64,000 nt of DNA from Sulfurovaceae bacterium (GTDB taxonomy: Bacteria > Campylobacterota > Campylobacteria > Campylobacterales > Sulfurovaceae). Below, in pieces: positions 10,115 through 20,280 of the stretch. The stretch's first letter is position 1, and each line of letters opens with the position of its first letter. The notes below the pieces were generated by a model that saw nothing but the letters and a program-made list of their open reading frames with translations, was not told the origin of the DNA and made no database searches. Where the stretch lies: contig JAQTLV010000003.1 of assembly GCA_028714675.1 (NCBI GenBank), positions 124,001 through 188,000 of the forward strand, written 5' to 3'. Position numbers and translations under genes: made by a program.

Positions 10115-10432
10115 ATGGATATAGAAGAGTTAGAGCAGTTTATAAGTACACATGATGGAGTAATGCTCTATTTTAGTGGTGAGAATTGCGGCGTGTGTGA
10201 TGCGCTGAAGCCAAAAATAAAAGAGGTTATAGAGACAAATTTTCCCAAAATTGAACAGGTATATATCAAAACACAAGAAAATATAGAGATAGCTTCACAA
10301 GTAGGTGTATTTAGTGTTCCAACAATCATAATATATTTAGACGGTAAAGAATTTTTGCGAGAAGGCAGAAATATAAGCCTTTTGGAGTTTGCTGCTAAAC
10401 TCTCAAGACCTTACAATATGATGTTTAGCTAA
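10115..10432 (+). CDS. Thioredoxin-fold protein with CGVC active site
   Basis: Small thiol-disulfide oxidoreductase-like protein (105 residues, no signal peptide, cytoplasmic). The redox motif CGVC is at 25-28 in the expected position after the first beta strand (VMLYFSGENCGVC), and the cis-proline segment FSVPTIIIYLDG follows near 66-77. The CGVC dipeptide differs from CGPC of classical thioredoxin, so reduction potential and partner are unknown. RBS GAGG precedes the ATG. Located immediately upstream of gyrA with its own gap. Confidence 0.85.
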   Translation: MDIEELEQFISTHDGVMLYFSGENCGVCDALKPKIKEVIETNFPKIEQVYIKTQENIEIASQVGVFSVPTIIIYLDGKEFLREGRNISLLEFAAKLSRPYNMMFS

Positions 10433-10478
10433 AAAATAAGACTTATATAGTGCAATAGTCTATTAAGCCTTGCTTGGA

Positions 10479-10484
10479 TATAAT
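10479..10484 (+). promoter_or_regulatory. -10 element of gyrA
   Basis: TATAAT lies 34 bases before the gyrA start codon. No good -35 hexamer is visible, as is common for sigma-70 promoters in Campylobacterota. Confidence 0.5.
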
Positions 10485-10517
10485 ATTTAAACTTTTTGAC
10501 AGAACAAAGGGAGTCGG

Positions 10518-12989
10518 ATGAACTTGTTTATAGAAAATACAGAAGAAGTACTTATAGAAGATAGTATAAAAAGTAGTTACCTTGATTACTCAATGAGCGT
10601 AATTATTGGCCGTGCTTTGCCAGATGCTAGAGATGGATTGAAACCAGTTCATCGTCGTATTTTGTTTGCGATGAATGAATTAAATTTGGGATATAGAAGT
10701 GCTTATAAAAAATCAGCCCGTATCGTAGGGGATGTTATAGGTAAATACCATCCACATGGTGATACTGCAGTTTATGATGCACTTGTTAGAATGGCACAAA
10801 ATTTTTCTATGAGAGCACCACTTATTGATGGACAAGGAAACTTTGGTTCTGTTGATGGCGATAATGCTGCGGCTATGAGATATACAGAAGCTAGAATGAC
10901 AAAGATAGCAGAAGAGTTGCTTGCTGATTTGGAAAAAGATACTGTTGATTTTGTTCCAAACTATGATGATAGTATGAGTGAACCAGATGTGTTGCCTAGC
11001 CGTATTCCAAACCTACTTTTAAATGGAAGTTCTGGAATAGCAGTTGGTATGGCTACAAATATCCCTCCTCATAGAATCGATGAGCTTATACAAGCGCTTA
11101 TTTATAGAATAGATAATAGTGATACAACTATTGCTGATTTGCAACAAATTATACAAGGACCAGATTTCCCAACAGGCGGGATTATATTTGGTAGAAAAGG
11201 TATAAATGAAGCTTATGAGACTGGTCGTGGGCGTATCAAAGTAAGAGCAAAAACACATATAGAACAAAAAGGAAATAAAGAGACTATTATCATAGACGAA
11301 CTTCCTTATCAAGTAAACAAATCGAGACTTATAGAAAATATCGCCCAACTTGTAAAAGATAAACAAATAGAAGGCATTTCGGAACTTAGAGACGAGAGTG
11401 ATAGAGAAGGCATAAGAGTTGTTATAGAGTTAAAACGAGACGCTATGAGTGAAATTGTTTTGAATAATCTATTTAAATCTACTCAAATGCAAACAACATT
11501 TGGGATAATCATGCTCGCAATTGTTAACAAAGAGCCAAAAGTGTTTAACATATTGGAGCTTTTTGATCTATTTTTAAATCATAGAAAAACAATAGTAATT
11601 AGAAGAACTATATTTGATCTAGAAAAAGCAAGAGCAAGAGCTCATATTTTAGAAGGTCTAAAAATTGCCGTTGACAATATAGATGAAGTCATAAAAATCA
11701 TCAGAGCTAGCAATGATGACACTGAAGCAAAAGACAACTTAATAAAAAGATTTGACCTTTCTGAAATACAAGCAAAATCTATTCTTGAAATGAGACTTAG
11801 ACGACTTACTGGATTAGAGATAGAAAAAATAGAAACCGAGCTTGCAGAGCTTAAAAAAATTATAGAACACCTTGAAAGCGTACTAAAAAGCGAAGATATG
11901 ATAAATAAAATTATCAGAGCCGAATTAGTAGAAATAGGTGAAACATACACATCAAAAAGACTAACAGAAATTGTAGATGATTATGATGATATTGATATAG
12001 AAGATTTGATTCCAAATGAGCCAATGGTTGTAACTATTACTCACCGTGGATACATCAAAAGAGTTCCAGTTAAACAGTATGAAAAACAAAATCGTGGTGG
12101 TAAAGGCAAGATAGCAGTTACAACATATGATGATGACTTTATAGAAAGATTCTTTATATCAAATACACATGATACATTATTGTTTGTTACAGATAAAGGG
12201 CAATTGTATTGGTTGAAAGTTTATAAAATACCAGAAGGCAGTAGAACAGCAAAAGGGAAAGCAGTAGTAAATCTAATCAATCTTCAAGCAGAAGAAAAGA
12301 TAATGGCTATTATCCCAACAACTGATTTTGCAGAAGATAAAAGTATGGTATTTTTTACAAAAAGAGGAATAGTAAAAAGAACAAATCTTAGTGAGTATTC
12401 AAATATCAGAAGCAATGGTGTAAGAGCTATAAATCTTGATGATAATGATGAGCTAGTTGAGACACATATAGCAACAAATGAAACAAAATATCTTTTCATA
12501 GCTACTAAAAAAGGTATGTGTATAAGATTTAAACTTGATGATCTTAGAGAAATTGGAAGAGTAGCAAGAGGTGTTACTGGAATCAAGTTTAAAATAGCAG
12601 ATGATTTTGTATGTGGCGCAACTACTATCAATGATGAACAAAATGAAATCTTGATGGTAAGTGAAAAAGGTATAGGTAAGCGAACAACAGCTAGTGAATA
12701 CAGAGAGCAAAGCAGGGCAGGTAAAGGTGTAATTTCTATGAAATTAACTCCTAAAACTGGCGATGTTGTAGGCGCTATATTTGTAGAAGATGATAAAGAC
12801 TTGATGTGTTTAACAAGTATTGGCAAAATGATTAGAGTAGATAGCGATACCATAAGAAAAGCTGGTAGAAATACATCTGGTGTGATAATAGTTAATGTTG
12901 ATAGTAAAGATCAAGTTGTAAGTATTGCCAAATGTCCAAAAGAAGGAATAGATGAGAGTCTTGATGAAAATACGGATGAGCAGGAGTAA
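10518..12989 (+). CDS. gyrA: DNA gyrase subunit A
   Basis: Breakage-reunion subunit of DNA gyrase, which introduces negative supercoils. Hallmarks: [26 protein letters not shown] and the catalytic tyrosine in [10 protein letters not shown] (Tyr122), then six C-terminal beta-pinwheel repeats including the GyrA box QNRGGKG. The quinolone-determining positions equivalent to Campylobacter Thr86 and Asp90 are Thr83 and Asp87, the wild-type residues. RBS AGGGAG. It heads a tight run gyrA-asd-yqhA-hemE (gaps of 2 bases or overlaps). Confidence 0.98.
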   Translation: MNLFIENTEEVLIEDSIKSSYLDYSMSVIIGRALPDARDGLKPVHRRILFAMNELNLGYRSAYKKSARIVGDVIGKYHPHGDTAVYDALVRMAQNFSMRAPLIDGQGNFGSVDGDNAAAMRYTEARMTKIAEELLADLEKDTVDFVPNYDDSMSEPDVLPSRIPNLLLNGSSGIAVGMATNIPPHRIDELIQALIYRIDNSDTTIADLQQIIQGPDFPTGGIIFGRKGINEAYETGRGRIKVRAKTHIEQKGNKETIIIDELPYQVNKSRLIENIAQLVKDKQIEGISELRDESDREGIRVVIELKRDAMSEIVLNNLFKSTQMQTTFGIIMLAIVNKEPKVFNILELFDLFLNHRKTIVIRRTIFDLEKARARAHILEGLKIAVDNIDEVIKIIRASNDDTEAKDNLIKRFDLSEIQAKSILEMRLRRLTGLEIEKIETELAELKKIIEHLESVLKSEDMINKIIRAELVEIGETYTSKRLTEIVDDYDDIDIEDLIPNEPMVVTITHRGYIKRVPVKQYEKQNRGGKGKIAVTTYDDDFIERFFISNTHDTLLFVTDKGQLYWLKVYKIPEGSRTAKGKAVVNLINLQAEEKIMAIIPTTDFAEDKSMVFFTKRGIVKRTNLSEYSNIRSNGVRAINLDDNDELVETHIATNETKYLFIATKKGMCIRFKLDDLREIGRVARGVTGIKFKIADDFVCGATTINDEQNEILMVSEKGIGKRTTASEYREQSRAGKGVISMKLTPKTGDVVGAIFVEDDKDLMCLTSIGKMIRVDSDTIRKAGRNTSGVIIVNVDSKDQVVSIAKCPKEGIDESLDENTDEQE

Positions 12990-12991
12990 AA

Positions 12992-14026
12992 TTGAAAAAA
13001 TATAATGTAGCAGTTGTGGGCGCAAGTGGTGCAGTTGGTGAAGAGCTTTTTAGGATTCTTGAAGAACAGAAATTTCCAGTAGAAAACCTATTGCCTTTGG
13101 CAAGTGCAAGAAGTGCAGGTGAGATAATAGAGTTTAATGGCGAAGAATACAAAATAGAAGAATTAACAGATACTGTTTTTGAAGGTCGCAACATAGACAT
13201 AGCATTTTTTAGTGCTGGTGGAAGCATCTCTGCAGAGTTTGCTAAGTATGCAGTAGAATCAGGTGCTGTAGTGATAGACAATACAAGTCATTTTAGAATG
13301 GATCCTAAAGTTCCTCTTGTTGTTCCAGAGGTAAATCCAGAAGATATTGAGCTTTGGGAAGAGAGTGGAATTATAGCTAATCCAAATTGTTCAACTATTC
13401 AAATGGTACAACTGTTAAAACCACTTCATGATTTATATGGTATCAAAAGAGTTGATGTTAGTACATACCAAGCGGTAAGTGGTGCAGGTAAAAAAGGCAT
13501 GGAAGAGTTAGTACAACAGTTGCAAGACTTTTTTGCTTTCAAACTTGACGAGAGCGAGGTAAAAGCATTTGCTCATAGAATAGCCCTAAATGTAATTCCT
13601 CACATAGATACACCTCTGCCTAGTGGTTATACCAAAGAAGAGATGAAAATGGTAAACGAAACAAACAAGATAATGCACTCAAACTTTGCTGTTAGTGCTA
13701 CTTGTGTTCGCGTGCCAGTTTTGAGAAGCCATAGTGAATCTATCACTATTACTTTTGAAGACGGTGTCGATGTTGATGTGGATAAGGCTAGAGAAGTTTT
13801 AGCAAACTTTGAAAATGTAAAAGTTATAGATGATTTACCAAACAACAAGTACCCTATGCCTTTACTTGCAACTGATACAGATTATACATATGTTGGAAGA
13901 ATTAGAAAAGACAATTTTGCTTCAAATATACTTCATTTATGGGGTGTTGCAGATCAAGTGCGAGTAGGAGCTGCTACCAATGCAGTTAGAATTGCACAAA
14001 AATGGATAAAATTGGAGGAAATATGA
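12992..14026 (+). CDS. asd: Aspartate-semialdehyde dehydrogenase
   Basis: NADPH-dependent reduction of aspartyl phosphate to aspartate semialdehyde, the branch point to lysine/diaminopimelate, methionine and threonine. NADP-binding GASGAVGEE (10-18) and the catalytic Cys133 in NPNCSTIQM are present, with the SGAGKKGMEEL and later HSESITI blocks. Start is TTG, 2 bases after gyrA, with AGGAG overlapping the gyrA end. Length 344 is normal. DapD, later in the same pathway, is encoded at 33.6 kb. Confidence 0.97.
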   Translation: MKKYNVAVVGASGAVGEELFRILEEQKFPVENLLPLASARSAGEIIEFNGEEYKIEELTDTVFEGRNIDIAFFSAGGSISAEFAKYAVESGAVVIDNTSHFRMDPKVPLVVPEVNPEDIELWEESGIIANPNCSTIQMVQLLKPLHDLYGIKRVDVSTYQAVSGAGKKGMEELVQQLQDFFAFKLDESEVKAFAHRIALNVIPHIDTPLPSGYTKEEMKMVNETNKIMHSNFAVSATCVRVPVLRSHSESITITFEDGVDVDVDKAREVLANFENVKVIDDLPNNKYPMPLLATDTDYTYVGRIRKDNFASNILHLWGVADQVRVGAATNAVRIAQKWIKLEEI

Positions 14027-14547
14027 ATTTAATAGAATCTATATTTGAACATGGTCTTTGGAGCTCACGCTTCATTATACTTTTAGCAGTTATTTTTGGT
14101 TTAGTTGGCGCTGTACTTCTTTTTGCCGTTGCTAGTATAGATGTGTATCAAACAGCTGTATATGTTATAAGTACTTATACTTCTGGTGCACACCCTGAGC
14201 GTTTTCACGAAGAGGTTGTTGGAGGTATTATAGGTGCAGTTGATATATATCTTATAGGTGTAATTATGATTATTTTTTCATTTGGTATATATGAACTTTT
14301 TATATCAGATATAGATCCAGCGAAAGATGAGGCAGGAAAAGAAAATCAACTCTTAGCAGTTCACTCTCTTGACCAACTCAAAGACAAGATCTCAAAAGTA
14401 ATAGTAATGGTTCTTGTTGTAGGATTTTTTCAAAAAGTAGGACATACGGTATTTACTGGAGCATTAGAGTTATTTTATCTCGCACTTTCTATAACAGCAG
14501 TTGCTGTTGGGCTTTATTTCTTGAGCAAAGTGGGGCATCATGAGTAA
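14023..14547 (+). CDS. YqhA family membrane protein
   Basis: Inner-membrane protein of the UPF0114/YqhA family, function unknown. Three to four TM helices (about 18-40, 62-90, 125-145, 150-168) separated by a charged loop; the [19 protein letters not shown] start and [29 protein letters not shown] segment are family-typical. I chose the ATG at 14023: it follows GGAGG by 6 bases and overlaps the asd stop as ATGA. The 7-codon longer start at 14002 lacks these. Its end overlaps hemE by 8 bases. Confidence 0.88.
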   Translation: MNLIESIFEHGLWSSRFIILLAVIFGLVGAVLLFAVASIDVYQTAVYVISTYTSGAHPERFHEEVVGGIIGAVDIYLIGVIMIIFSFGIYELFISDIDPAKDEAGKENQLLAVHSLDQLKDKISKVIVMVLVVGFFQKVGHTVFTGALELFYLALSITAVAVGLYFLSKVGHHE

Positions 14548-15571
14548 AATTTTCGTAGATGCATGCTTTGGCAAGCCTACACCATATACACCTGTATGGA
14601 TGATGAGACAAGCAGGAAGATACCTTCCTGAGTATATGAAAGTTAGAGCAAAAGCTGGTAATTTTTTAAATCTTTGCCATAATCCTGCTCTTGCAGCTGA
14701 AGTTACTTTGCAGCCAGTTGATATAGTTGGAGTTGATGCAGCAATTTTATTTAGCGACATACTTGTTGTTCCAAATGAGATGGGGATGAAGCTTGATTTT
14801 ATCAAAGGTGAAGGTCCTGTATTTGAAAAGCCAATTGTAACAAGTGAAGATATAGATAATTTACTTGGCGGCGAGGAAGCAGCTGATAGATTAACTTATG
14901 TGTATGAGACTATAAAAATTGCTAGAGAGCAGTTATCGTCTGATAAAGCACTCATAGGTTTTACCGGCGCACCTTGGACACTTGCTACATATATGATAGA
15001 AGGTCAAGGCACAAAAACATATAATGTTTGTAAAAAAATGATGTATTCAAATCCAGATTTGCTTCATAAAATCCTAACAAAAGTAACTCAAGTAGTTAAA
15101 TATTATCTTGAAAAACAGATACTTGCTGGTGTTGATGTAGTTCAGATATTTGATAGCTGGGCATCTGCTATAGAGCCATCTAAATATGATGAATTTTCAT
15201 GGAAATATATGGTTGAAATAAGTGACTTCATAAAAGCAAAATATCCTCATATCCCTATCATTATGTTCCCAAAAGGAATTCCTGCATTTTTAGATAAAGT
15301 GTATGGTAATTTTGATGTGTTTGGAGTTGATTGGGGTACTCCTATGACTTTGGCAAAAGAAAAACTAGGCACCAAATATGTGCTTCAAGGAAATATGGAG
15401 CCTTGTAGGCTTTATAGCCAAGAAGCAACTTTGGAGTGTGTTAAATCTTTAGCAGACACCATGAAAGACGGTCGTCATATATTTAACCTCGGACATGGAA
15501 TACTTCCAGATGTTCCAGTAGAAAATGCAAAATATTTTGTAAAAATATGTCAAGAGTTGAGCAAGAGATAA
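14540..15571 (+). CDS. hemE: Uroporphyrinogen decarboxylase
   Basis: Decarboxylates the four acetate side chains of uroporphyrinogen III to coproporphyrinogen III in haem synthesis. The N-terminal substrate motif [16 protein letters not shown], the [14 protein letters not shown] block, [16 protein letters not shown] and C-terminal [15 protein letters not shown] are all intact; 343 residues. Translationally coupled to the YqhA gene. Confidence 0.97.
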   Translation: MSKIFVDACFGKPTPYTPVWMMRQAGRYLPEYMKVRAKAGNFLNLCHNPALAAEVTLQPVDIVGVDAAILFSDILVVPNEMGMKLDFIKGEGPVFEKPIVTSEDIDNLLGGEEAADRLTYVYETIKIAREQLSSDKALIGFTGAPWTLATYMIEGQGTKTYNVCKKMMYSNPDLLHKILTKVTQVVKYYLEKQILAGVDVVQIFDSWASAIEPSKYDEFSWKYMVEISDFIKAKYPHIPIIMFPKGIPAFLDKVYGNFDVFGVDWGTPMTLAKEKLGTKYVLQGNMEPCRLYSQEATLECVKSLADTMKDGRHIFNLGHGILPDVPVENAKYFVKICQELSKR

Positions 15572-15646
15572 ATATACTACAAATAGATTTAGATATCCAT
15601 AATTTGTGATAAAATTACTCATTAGCAAATCAATAAAGGAGAAGTA

Positions 15647-16561
15647 ATGAGTAGTATAATTTTTGGTCCTCTTCTTTCTCGTAGATTTGGCAAATCTCTT
15701 GGGATTGATTTGAGTCCAAATAAAAAACAATGTAATTTTGATTGTTTATATTGTGAGTTAAAACCTGCTAAAACCGTAGACAAATATGATGATATTATCC
15801 CTATCGAAACCATAATAAATGCTGTCGAAGATGCTTTGGCAGAACATAAAGACATAGATGTTATTACTATTACTGCTAATGGCGAACCAACTCTCTATCC
15901 GTATCTTGGAAAATTAATCAACCGTATCAATAGTATAAAAGGCGATATTAAAACATTGATTTTAAGTAATGGAAGCACTATTGGTGACTTGAATGTTCGA
16001 GAAGCATTGGCAAAACTAGATATGGTAAAACTTTCTCTTGATTGTGCTACTGATAAGTGTTTAAAAAAACTTGACCGTGCTCATGATGGTTTAAATATTG
16101 CTGATATCATGCAAGGTATGCTTGACTTTAAAGCCATTTATGACAAGCCTCTTATTATTGAAGTTTTGCTCGTCAAGTCTATAAATGATGATGTGAAGAA
16201 TATAGAGGCATTAAATGATTTTTTAATCAAATTAAAACCTACTAGAGTGGATATAGGAACCATAGATAGACCACCAGCGTATAAAGTAGAAGCTTTGAAT
16301 TATGATGAATTAAAAGGGGTAGTGTCATTGTTTGATCCATCATTACCCGTATATATAGTTAGTAGAAAAACAGCTGGCAAAAGGGTACAAAAATATACAA
16401 ATGATGAGATACTTCAAACACTTTCAAATCGTCCTTTAAGTAGTGATGATATAGAGATATTATTTGATGAAGATACAAAAAATAGATTGAAAGATTTATT
16501 AAACTCAGACAAAATAAAAATAAAATCTTATGGTGGGATAGATTTTTATAAATTGCCCTAA
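15647..16561 (+). CDS. Radical SAM protein
   Basis: Radical S-adenosylmethionine enzyme with a 4Fe-4S cluster motif CNFDCLYC (Cys29, Cys33, Cys36; CxxxCxxC), preceded by the GPLLSRRFGKSLGIDLSP element characteristic of a widespread family of uncharacterised radical SAM proteins. ITANGEPTLYP supplies the SAM-binding GE(P) motif. The C-terminal 60 residues look like a small winged-helix-like domain. Substrate is unknown. RBS AAGGAG. Single gene upstream of tRNA-Asn. Confidence 0.87.
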   Translation: MSSIIFGPLLSRRFGKSLGIDLSPNKKQCNFDCLYCELKPAKTVDKYDDIIPIETIINAVEDALAEHKDIDVITITANGEPTLYPYLGKLINRINSIKGDIKTLILSNGSTIGDLNVREALAKLDMVKLSLDCATDKCLKKLDRAHDGLNIADIMQGMLDFKAIYDKPLIIEVLLVKSINDDVKNIEALNDFLIKLKPTRVDIGTIDRPPAYKVEALNYDELKGVVSLFDPSLPVYIVSRKTAGKRVQKYTNDEILQTLSNRPLSSDDIEILFDEDTKNRLKDLLNSDKIKIKSYGGIDFYKLP

Positions 16562-16566
16562 ATCCC

Positions 16567-16595
16567 TTGACATTTAATCTTTTTTTTAATATAAT
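16567..16595 (+). promoter_or_regulatory. Consensus sigma-70 promoter of tRNA-Asn
   Basis: A perfect TTGACA (16567-16572) and TATAAT (16590-16595) separated by exactly 17 bp that include a T-run. The transcript would start near 16602, about 36 bases before the mature tRNA. It is the only full consensus promoter I noticed in the window, as expected for a stable RNA gene. Confidence 0.9.
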
Positions 16596-16637
16596 ACTGC
16601 CCACAAAAGATAGGAAATATTTCATCTTTTAGAGCAT

Positions 16638-16712
16638 TCCGGATTAGCTCAGCGGTAGAGTAGGTGACTGTTAATCACTTGGTCGCAGGTTCGAATCCTG
16701 CATCCGGAGCCA
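16638..16712 (+). tRNA. tRNA-Asn (anticodon GTT)
   Basis: Cloverleaf is clear: acceptor TCCGGAT pairs with ATCCGGA, D-loop AGCGGTAGA, anticodon stem GTGAC/.. with loop containing GTT at 16670-16672, T-arm CAGG-TTCGAAT-CCTG, discriminator G and an encoded CCA (16710-16712). Preceded by a consensus promoter. Confidence 0.97.
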
Positions 16713-16768
16713 CTACATTTTATACAAAATCACAAATTATTTTATTGTAAACATTATCAAATCAAATA

Positions 16769-17494
16769 CTATCTATCATCCTCTAAAAATATCCTAGCAA
16801 ATTGCTTATTTGCATCGATATAAGATTGTTTGCTTTCGTCTGTATCCACATCGGTATATTGCCAATTCCAACTTAGATTATTCACAGCATTAAATCCAAA
16901 ATATTCCAATACTTTCTTTTGAGTATCGAGTACTTGTTTGCCATTCCAATTTTGAGATATGATAATGATACCAGCATCTATATCTTTGACGATATTTTCT
17001 TCTTTGAGCGTTGAGTGTCTGTTTTCTATCCAAGTAAGGCGTTCGATGAGTTTTTGATATTCGCTATTTGTTTGTCCCCAGCGAACGGAAGCAAAGAATA
17101 CTACACAATCAGACTCAAATAACTCTTTGCTTATCTTCCAAAGCTCATCATCATGATTGTTTATGCTAGCCCAACAGCGATGATTGCCTGATGGATTTTT
17201 AGATGGATCTTTTAGTCTTGCACTAGCTAAACCACAAGAATTTCCGCTCTTTGTTGATACATTTCCTTCGCATGGATAAATCTTGAGTAGCGGAACTTCT
17301 ATGATAGAAATGTTTGAGCTTTTAAGTCGTTTTGCGATCTCGTATGCCAACAGAGTGCTTTTAGGCTTTTCGCTATTTTCTTCTCCGTTCCAACGATTGG
17401 AAGTTGTTAAAAATAGTATTTTTTTATATTTTTTAAGTGCTTGTAATGTGTCATCAAATATATTTTTATAATCTTGCTCATCATCTAATGTCAT
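16769..17494 (-). CDS. Flavodoxin-fold NAD(P)H/FMN oxidoreductase-like protein
   Basis: Predicted cytoplasmic flavoprotein of the flavodoxin-like NADPH-dependent FMN reductase superfamily. Strand-loop KKILFLTTSNRWNGEENSEKPKST (phosphate-binding loop region, 25-48), DCVVFFASVRWGQTNSEYQKLIERLTW (about 129-155, flavin contact segment) and IDAGIIIISQNWNGKQVLDTQKKVLEYFG fit the fold. Four cysteines in the middle are unusual for a simple FMN reductase. Substrate unknown. Single gene on the minus strand, divergent from the accessory pair at 17.7 kb. Confidence 0.7.
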   Translation of the reverse strand: MTLDDEQDYKNIFDDTLQALKKYKKILFLTTSNRWNGEENSEKPKSTLLAYEIAKRLKSSNISIIEVPLLKIYPCEGNVSTKSGNSCGLASARLKDPSKNPSGNHRCWASINNHDDELWKISKELFESDCVVFFASVRWGQTNSEYQKLIERLTWIENRHSTLKEENIVKDIDAGIIIISQNWNGKQVLDTQKKVLEYFGFNAVNNLSWNWQYTDVDTDESKQSYIDANKQFARIFLEDDR

Positions 17495-17610
17495 ATATCA
17501 ACCTCATTTTCAAGTATATACATATTACATAATTATACATAAAAAAATGGCTTTGGATTAAGTAACTTTTTATTCATCACTTAGCACTTGATATGGAGTT
17601 TAATTTTGAT

Positions 17611-17650
17611 TAAATATGCATTCCACCTACGGAGAAGTGGAACAAGAGAA
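17611..17650 (+). repeat. TTCCACCT hairpin repeat, copy 2
   Basis: TTCCACCT (17621-17628) and AAGTGGAA (17635-17642) pair with one mismatch, flanked by ATATGCA and CAAGAGAA as in the other copies. It is the most diverged intact-length copy and lies just upstream of the unrecognised gene pair at 17737-19574. Confidence 0.7.
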
Positions 17651-17736
17651 GATATAAATTTCCTTATTAAGAAATATAGTATAATCATTATTGAAGTTCA
17701 CATTTGTATGAAAACAATTGAAACAAGGAAAAAAAT

Positions 17737-18381
17737 ATGGAAATAACTATTTTAATTTTCCAAATACTTATATTATTTTGCATTGGCGGAATTATCTTTT
17801 TTAGAAAATATCTGTTTTCGTATGCATCCGAAAAAGGAAAGAATATTGCAACCAAAGAAGATGTTGCCGAAATAACAAAAAAAGTAGAAGAAGTTAAAAT
17901 ACAGTATGCTTCCGAAGTAGAACATTTAAAGATGAGTTTGTCTATTTTATCAAAAAAACATAGTATATTGTTTGATGAAAAAATACGTGTTTTCAAAAAA
18001 CTCCAAAAAACTTTAGTCGATTTCAAAAAGTATTGCGAAGCCGCATTGGGCTCTTATCGAGATGATGGTAATGAGTTTCATCCTACATTAGATTGTCTAG
18101 ATACAAATATACCACAAGCCACACTCCAACACATTACGTTGTTGCATGAAATAAAACAAGAGGATTTTATATTTTTATCAAATAGGTCTAAAAAAGCACT
18201 AAAGAAACTTCATGATAATTGTATGATAATGTGTAGCATGGAGTTGACCCTATATACAAACATTGATGATGAGATGATTAGAAATAGTGTTGTGCCTGTG
18301 TATGAATCTGCTATTGGTCGCATAGATACATGCTTGCAATGTCTATATGAAGAATTGGAATTTCCAGAAAAAGGGGAATAA
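17737..18381 (+). CDS. Hypothetical membrane-anchored coiled-coil protein
   Basis: No family recognised. The 214-residue product has one N-terminal TM helix (about 3-24), then a basic stretch and a coiled-coil-like helix (GKNIATKEDVAEITKKVEEVKIQYASEVEHLK..., about 36-80), and a helical C-terminal half with scattered Cys (including CLQCL). RBS AAGGA. Its stop overlaps the next start as TAATG, so the two genes form one unit. The TM plus ATKEDVAEITKKVEEVK arrangement resembles small membrane proteins seen in defence-type gene sets, but that is inference. Flanked by hairpin repeat copy 2. Confidence 0.7.
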   Translation: MEITILIFQILILFCIGGIIFFRKYLFSYASEKGKNIATKEDVAEITKKVEEVKIQYASEVEHLKMSLSILSKKHSILFDEKIRVFKKLQKTLVDFKKYCEAALGSYRDDGNEFHPTLDCLDTNIPQATLQHITLLHEIKQEDFIFLSNRSKKALKKLHDNCMIMCSMELTLYTNIDDEMIRNSVVPVYESAIGRIDTCLQCLYEELEFPEKGE

Positions 18382-19574
18382 TGATATACAAAAACTATAT
18401 TTTTAGGATGTGCCAAAAAATATTAAAAAGCAAGGATGAATTTATTGTTAAACTGGGTTATTGTAATGACATAAAAATTAGCACCCCATGTGCTACAATT
18501 CCTTTTGAAACTATATGGGAAAATGAATCATTTAGAAATAAAATTTTAGCTTTTTTAAAATTAAAATGGAATCCAGAACAAGACTTGTTGGAGAAAATTG
18601 CAAAAGATATTTTTATTGAAGAGATATTTGGAGAGCCAGAAGACTTAGCAGAAGGACTTTTTGACTTGATGAATTGGCATTTTAGTCAAGATTGGGAATC
18701 GGACAATCTAACAGAAATTGATATAGAAAAAGCTAAGGCATTAGAAGCGATGACATCACTGACAAACAAAAGATATTGGGAATTGGATTCTCTAAATTTA
18801 AATCTTAAATTAGTTTTAAAGGCACCATTGGTTTGTTCGTTGATTTGTCCAGTTGTGGCAAAAGTTCCAATTATATCAATTCGGTACTATATTCACATAC
18901 ACATAAGATATGCATTCAATTCTATTAGAAGATCAAAGCATAAGTACTCAGATGAAATTATTGCTTATATGTATGAAATTCTCGTTTTACAACAAAAAAC
19001 AGCTATAGCTTTTCATACGCTAATAAAATTAATTGTTAATCTTGACACAAAGGTATCTATTTTGCATAAAAATGATATAGATGCAATAATGAATATTGAT
19101 ATAATCGTAACTAATTTAAAATCGTCAATCGAAAAGATGATTGTGCTAGTCGGATATATATATCATATAGCCAATCTAGAAGATAAAAAAACACACAAGG
19201 CAAAGCTTCAGGCATTAAATAATCAAATACCCGATTTAGTTAAGAGGCAGTGGTATTATCAATTTTTTGAAAAATTCATTAGTTCGGATCAAATTAATTT
19301 ATTGAATCAATATAGAACGGGACAATTGCACAAGAAAGGAATCTCCATATTTCAACCTCATAATTATTTTGGAAAAGATTCGGTACAAAGTTTATCTAAA
19401 ATTTTTTATGAATTACATGATCAGCATTCAAAAAACTCTGCAATAATGATTGCAGCATCCGCATTACTAACCGATGAACTGGTTAAGCTTGATAAACCAA
19501 GTTTTAATGTTACAGATATACCTTGTGATAAGATAAATAATATTATTTATGGTGAAACTTTTGGGTCAGGTTAA
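18381..19574 (+). CDS. Hypothetical helical protein, possible HEPN-like domain
   Basis: Unrecognised 397-residue, mostly helical protein without signal or clear TM segments (a moderately hydrophobic stretch lies at about 148-172). Near residue 314 the sequence LLNQYRTGQLHKKGISIF contains R-T-G-Q-L-H, which fits the R-x4-H core of HEPN RNases and sits in a helix-loop context like those domains. The assignment is tentative. If correct, this would be a candidate toxin or abortive-infection RNase paired with the membrane protein upstream (1-base overlap). Its stop codon lies inside a GGGTCAGGT element shared with the 61-64 kb island. Confidence 0.65.
   Translation: MIYKNYIFRMCQKILKSKDEFIVKLGYCNDIKISTPCATIPFETIWENESFRNKILAFLKLKWNPEQDLLEKIAKDIFIEEIFGEPEDLAEGLFDLMNWHFSQDWESDNLTEIDIEKAKALEAMTSLTNKRYWELDSLNLNLKLVLKAPLVCSLICPVVAKVPIISIRYYIHIHIRYAFNSIRRSKHKYSDEIIAYMYEILVLQQKTAIAFHTLIKLIVNLDTKVSILHKNDIDAIMNIDIIVTNLKSSIEKMIVLVGYIYHIANLEDKKTHKAKLQALNNQIPDLVKRQWYYQFFEKFISSDQINLLNQYRTGQLHKKGISIFQPHNYFGKDSVQSLSKIFYELHDQHSKNSAIMIAASALLTDELVKLDKPSFNVTDIPCDKINNIIYGETFGSG
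19563..19571 (+). repeat. GGGTCAGGT element, copy 1
   Basis: GGGTCAGGT ends in the codon before the stop of the preceding accessory gene and is followed by TTAAACACAATGATAAC. A related sequence (GGGGCAGGT then AACAATGACAACC) occurs at the same position relative to a stop codon at 61316, with further copies at 61394 and 63855. Confidence 0.4.
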
Positions 19575-19830
19575 ACACAATGATAACTCACCTTCCCCAT
19601 TAAGGTTTCCATATGAATATATAATCATCATTTCTTTGCAAGATACCATCTTTCTATTAAGACAATGGGAACCAGCAAAAATGTCGCTAATGTCAAAACA
19701 TTAACCATTGCTACCATTGTTTTTATGATAATTAGCAACAATGAGAACCAGTAAGATAGCTTCCATTTAAAACATTCCAATTTTTTCGCTTTGTGCTATA
19801 ATTTGATATTCTCATTTTAAAGGAGATAAA
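19575..19830. other. Intergenic region with imperfect short repeats
   Basis: No ORF of note. It holds two related sequences, CAATGGGAACCAGCAAAA (from 19663) and CAATGAGAACCAGTAAGA (from 19738), and several CCATTG words, suggesting a decayed repeat. The last 30 bases carry the AAGGAG ribosome-binding site and a likely promoter of the rhodanese gene (TATAATTTG near 19797). Confidence 0.4.
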
Positions 19831-20280
19831 ATGCCAGATAGTATTCATAAAAAGTTAGAATCAATATCAGCACAATGTGATGAATTGTTACTCAATGAGC
19901 ATTTAGCAAAATTGGTTGCTGAAGCAAATACCAATATCCCTCAAATCGAAGTAAAAGATTTGGTCATAGATGAAAACACAATACTGCTCGATGTCAGAGA
20001 GCCTGAAGAGTTTGCAAGTGGATTTATTCCAGCTTTTATCTCTCTAGCTATCCCTAGAGGTAAATTAGAATTTTTGGCGATTGATAAAATAGCCAAAGTT
20101 TACGGACAAAATGCCAAGATAATAACATATTGTCTAAAAGGACCAAGAGGAAGTTTGGCAGCAATGCAACTAAAAAGATTAGGTTTTACAGATGTATCCA
20201 CTATCAAAGGCGGGATATTGGAATGGGTAAAAAGTGGAAAAATGATAAAAAACTATATGGGAGAGTTTAAACTTGTATGA
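19831..20280 (+). CDS. Rhodanese-like domain protein
   Basis: Single-domain rhodanese homologue (149 residues, cytoplasmic) that probably handles sulfane sulfur. N-terminal 40 residues are a helical extension; the domain starts near VKDLVIDENTILLDVREPEEFASGFIPAFI (42-70, with the DVR and E residues of the CH2A motif), and the active-site loop is CLKGPRG with Cys101. RBS AAGGAG. Stop overlaps the next gene by ATGA. Confidence 0.9.
   Translation: MPDSIHKKLESISAQCDELLLNEHLAKLVAEANTNIPQIEVKDLVIDENTILLDVREPEEFASGFIPAFISLAIPRGKLEFLAIDKIAKVYGQNAKIITYCLKGPRGSLAAMQLKRLGFTDVSTIKGGILEWVKSGKMIKNYMGEFKLV

Noticed and set aside
12284-12853. Long minus-strand open frame (189 codons) inside gyrA
   Set aside because: It is the shadow of gyrA coding sequence in another frame, with low-complexity Ser/Ile/Leu translation and no ribosome site.
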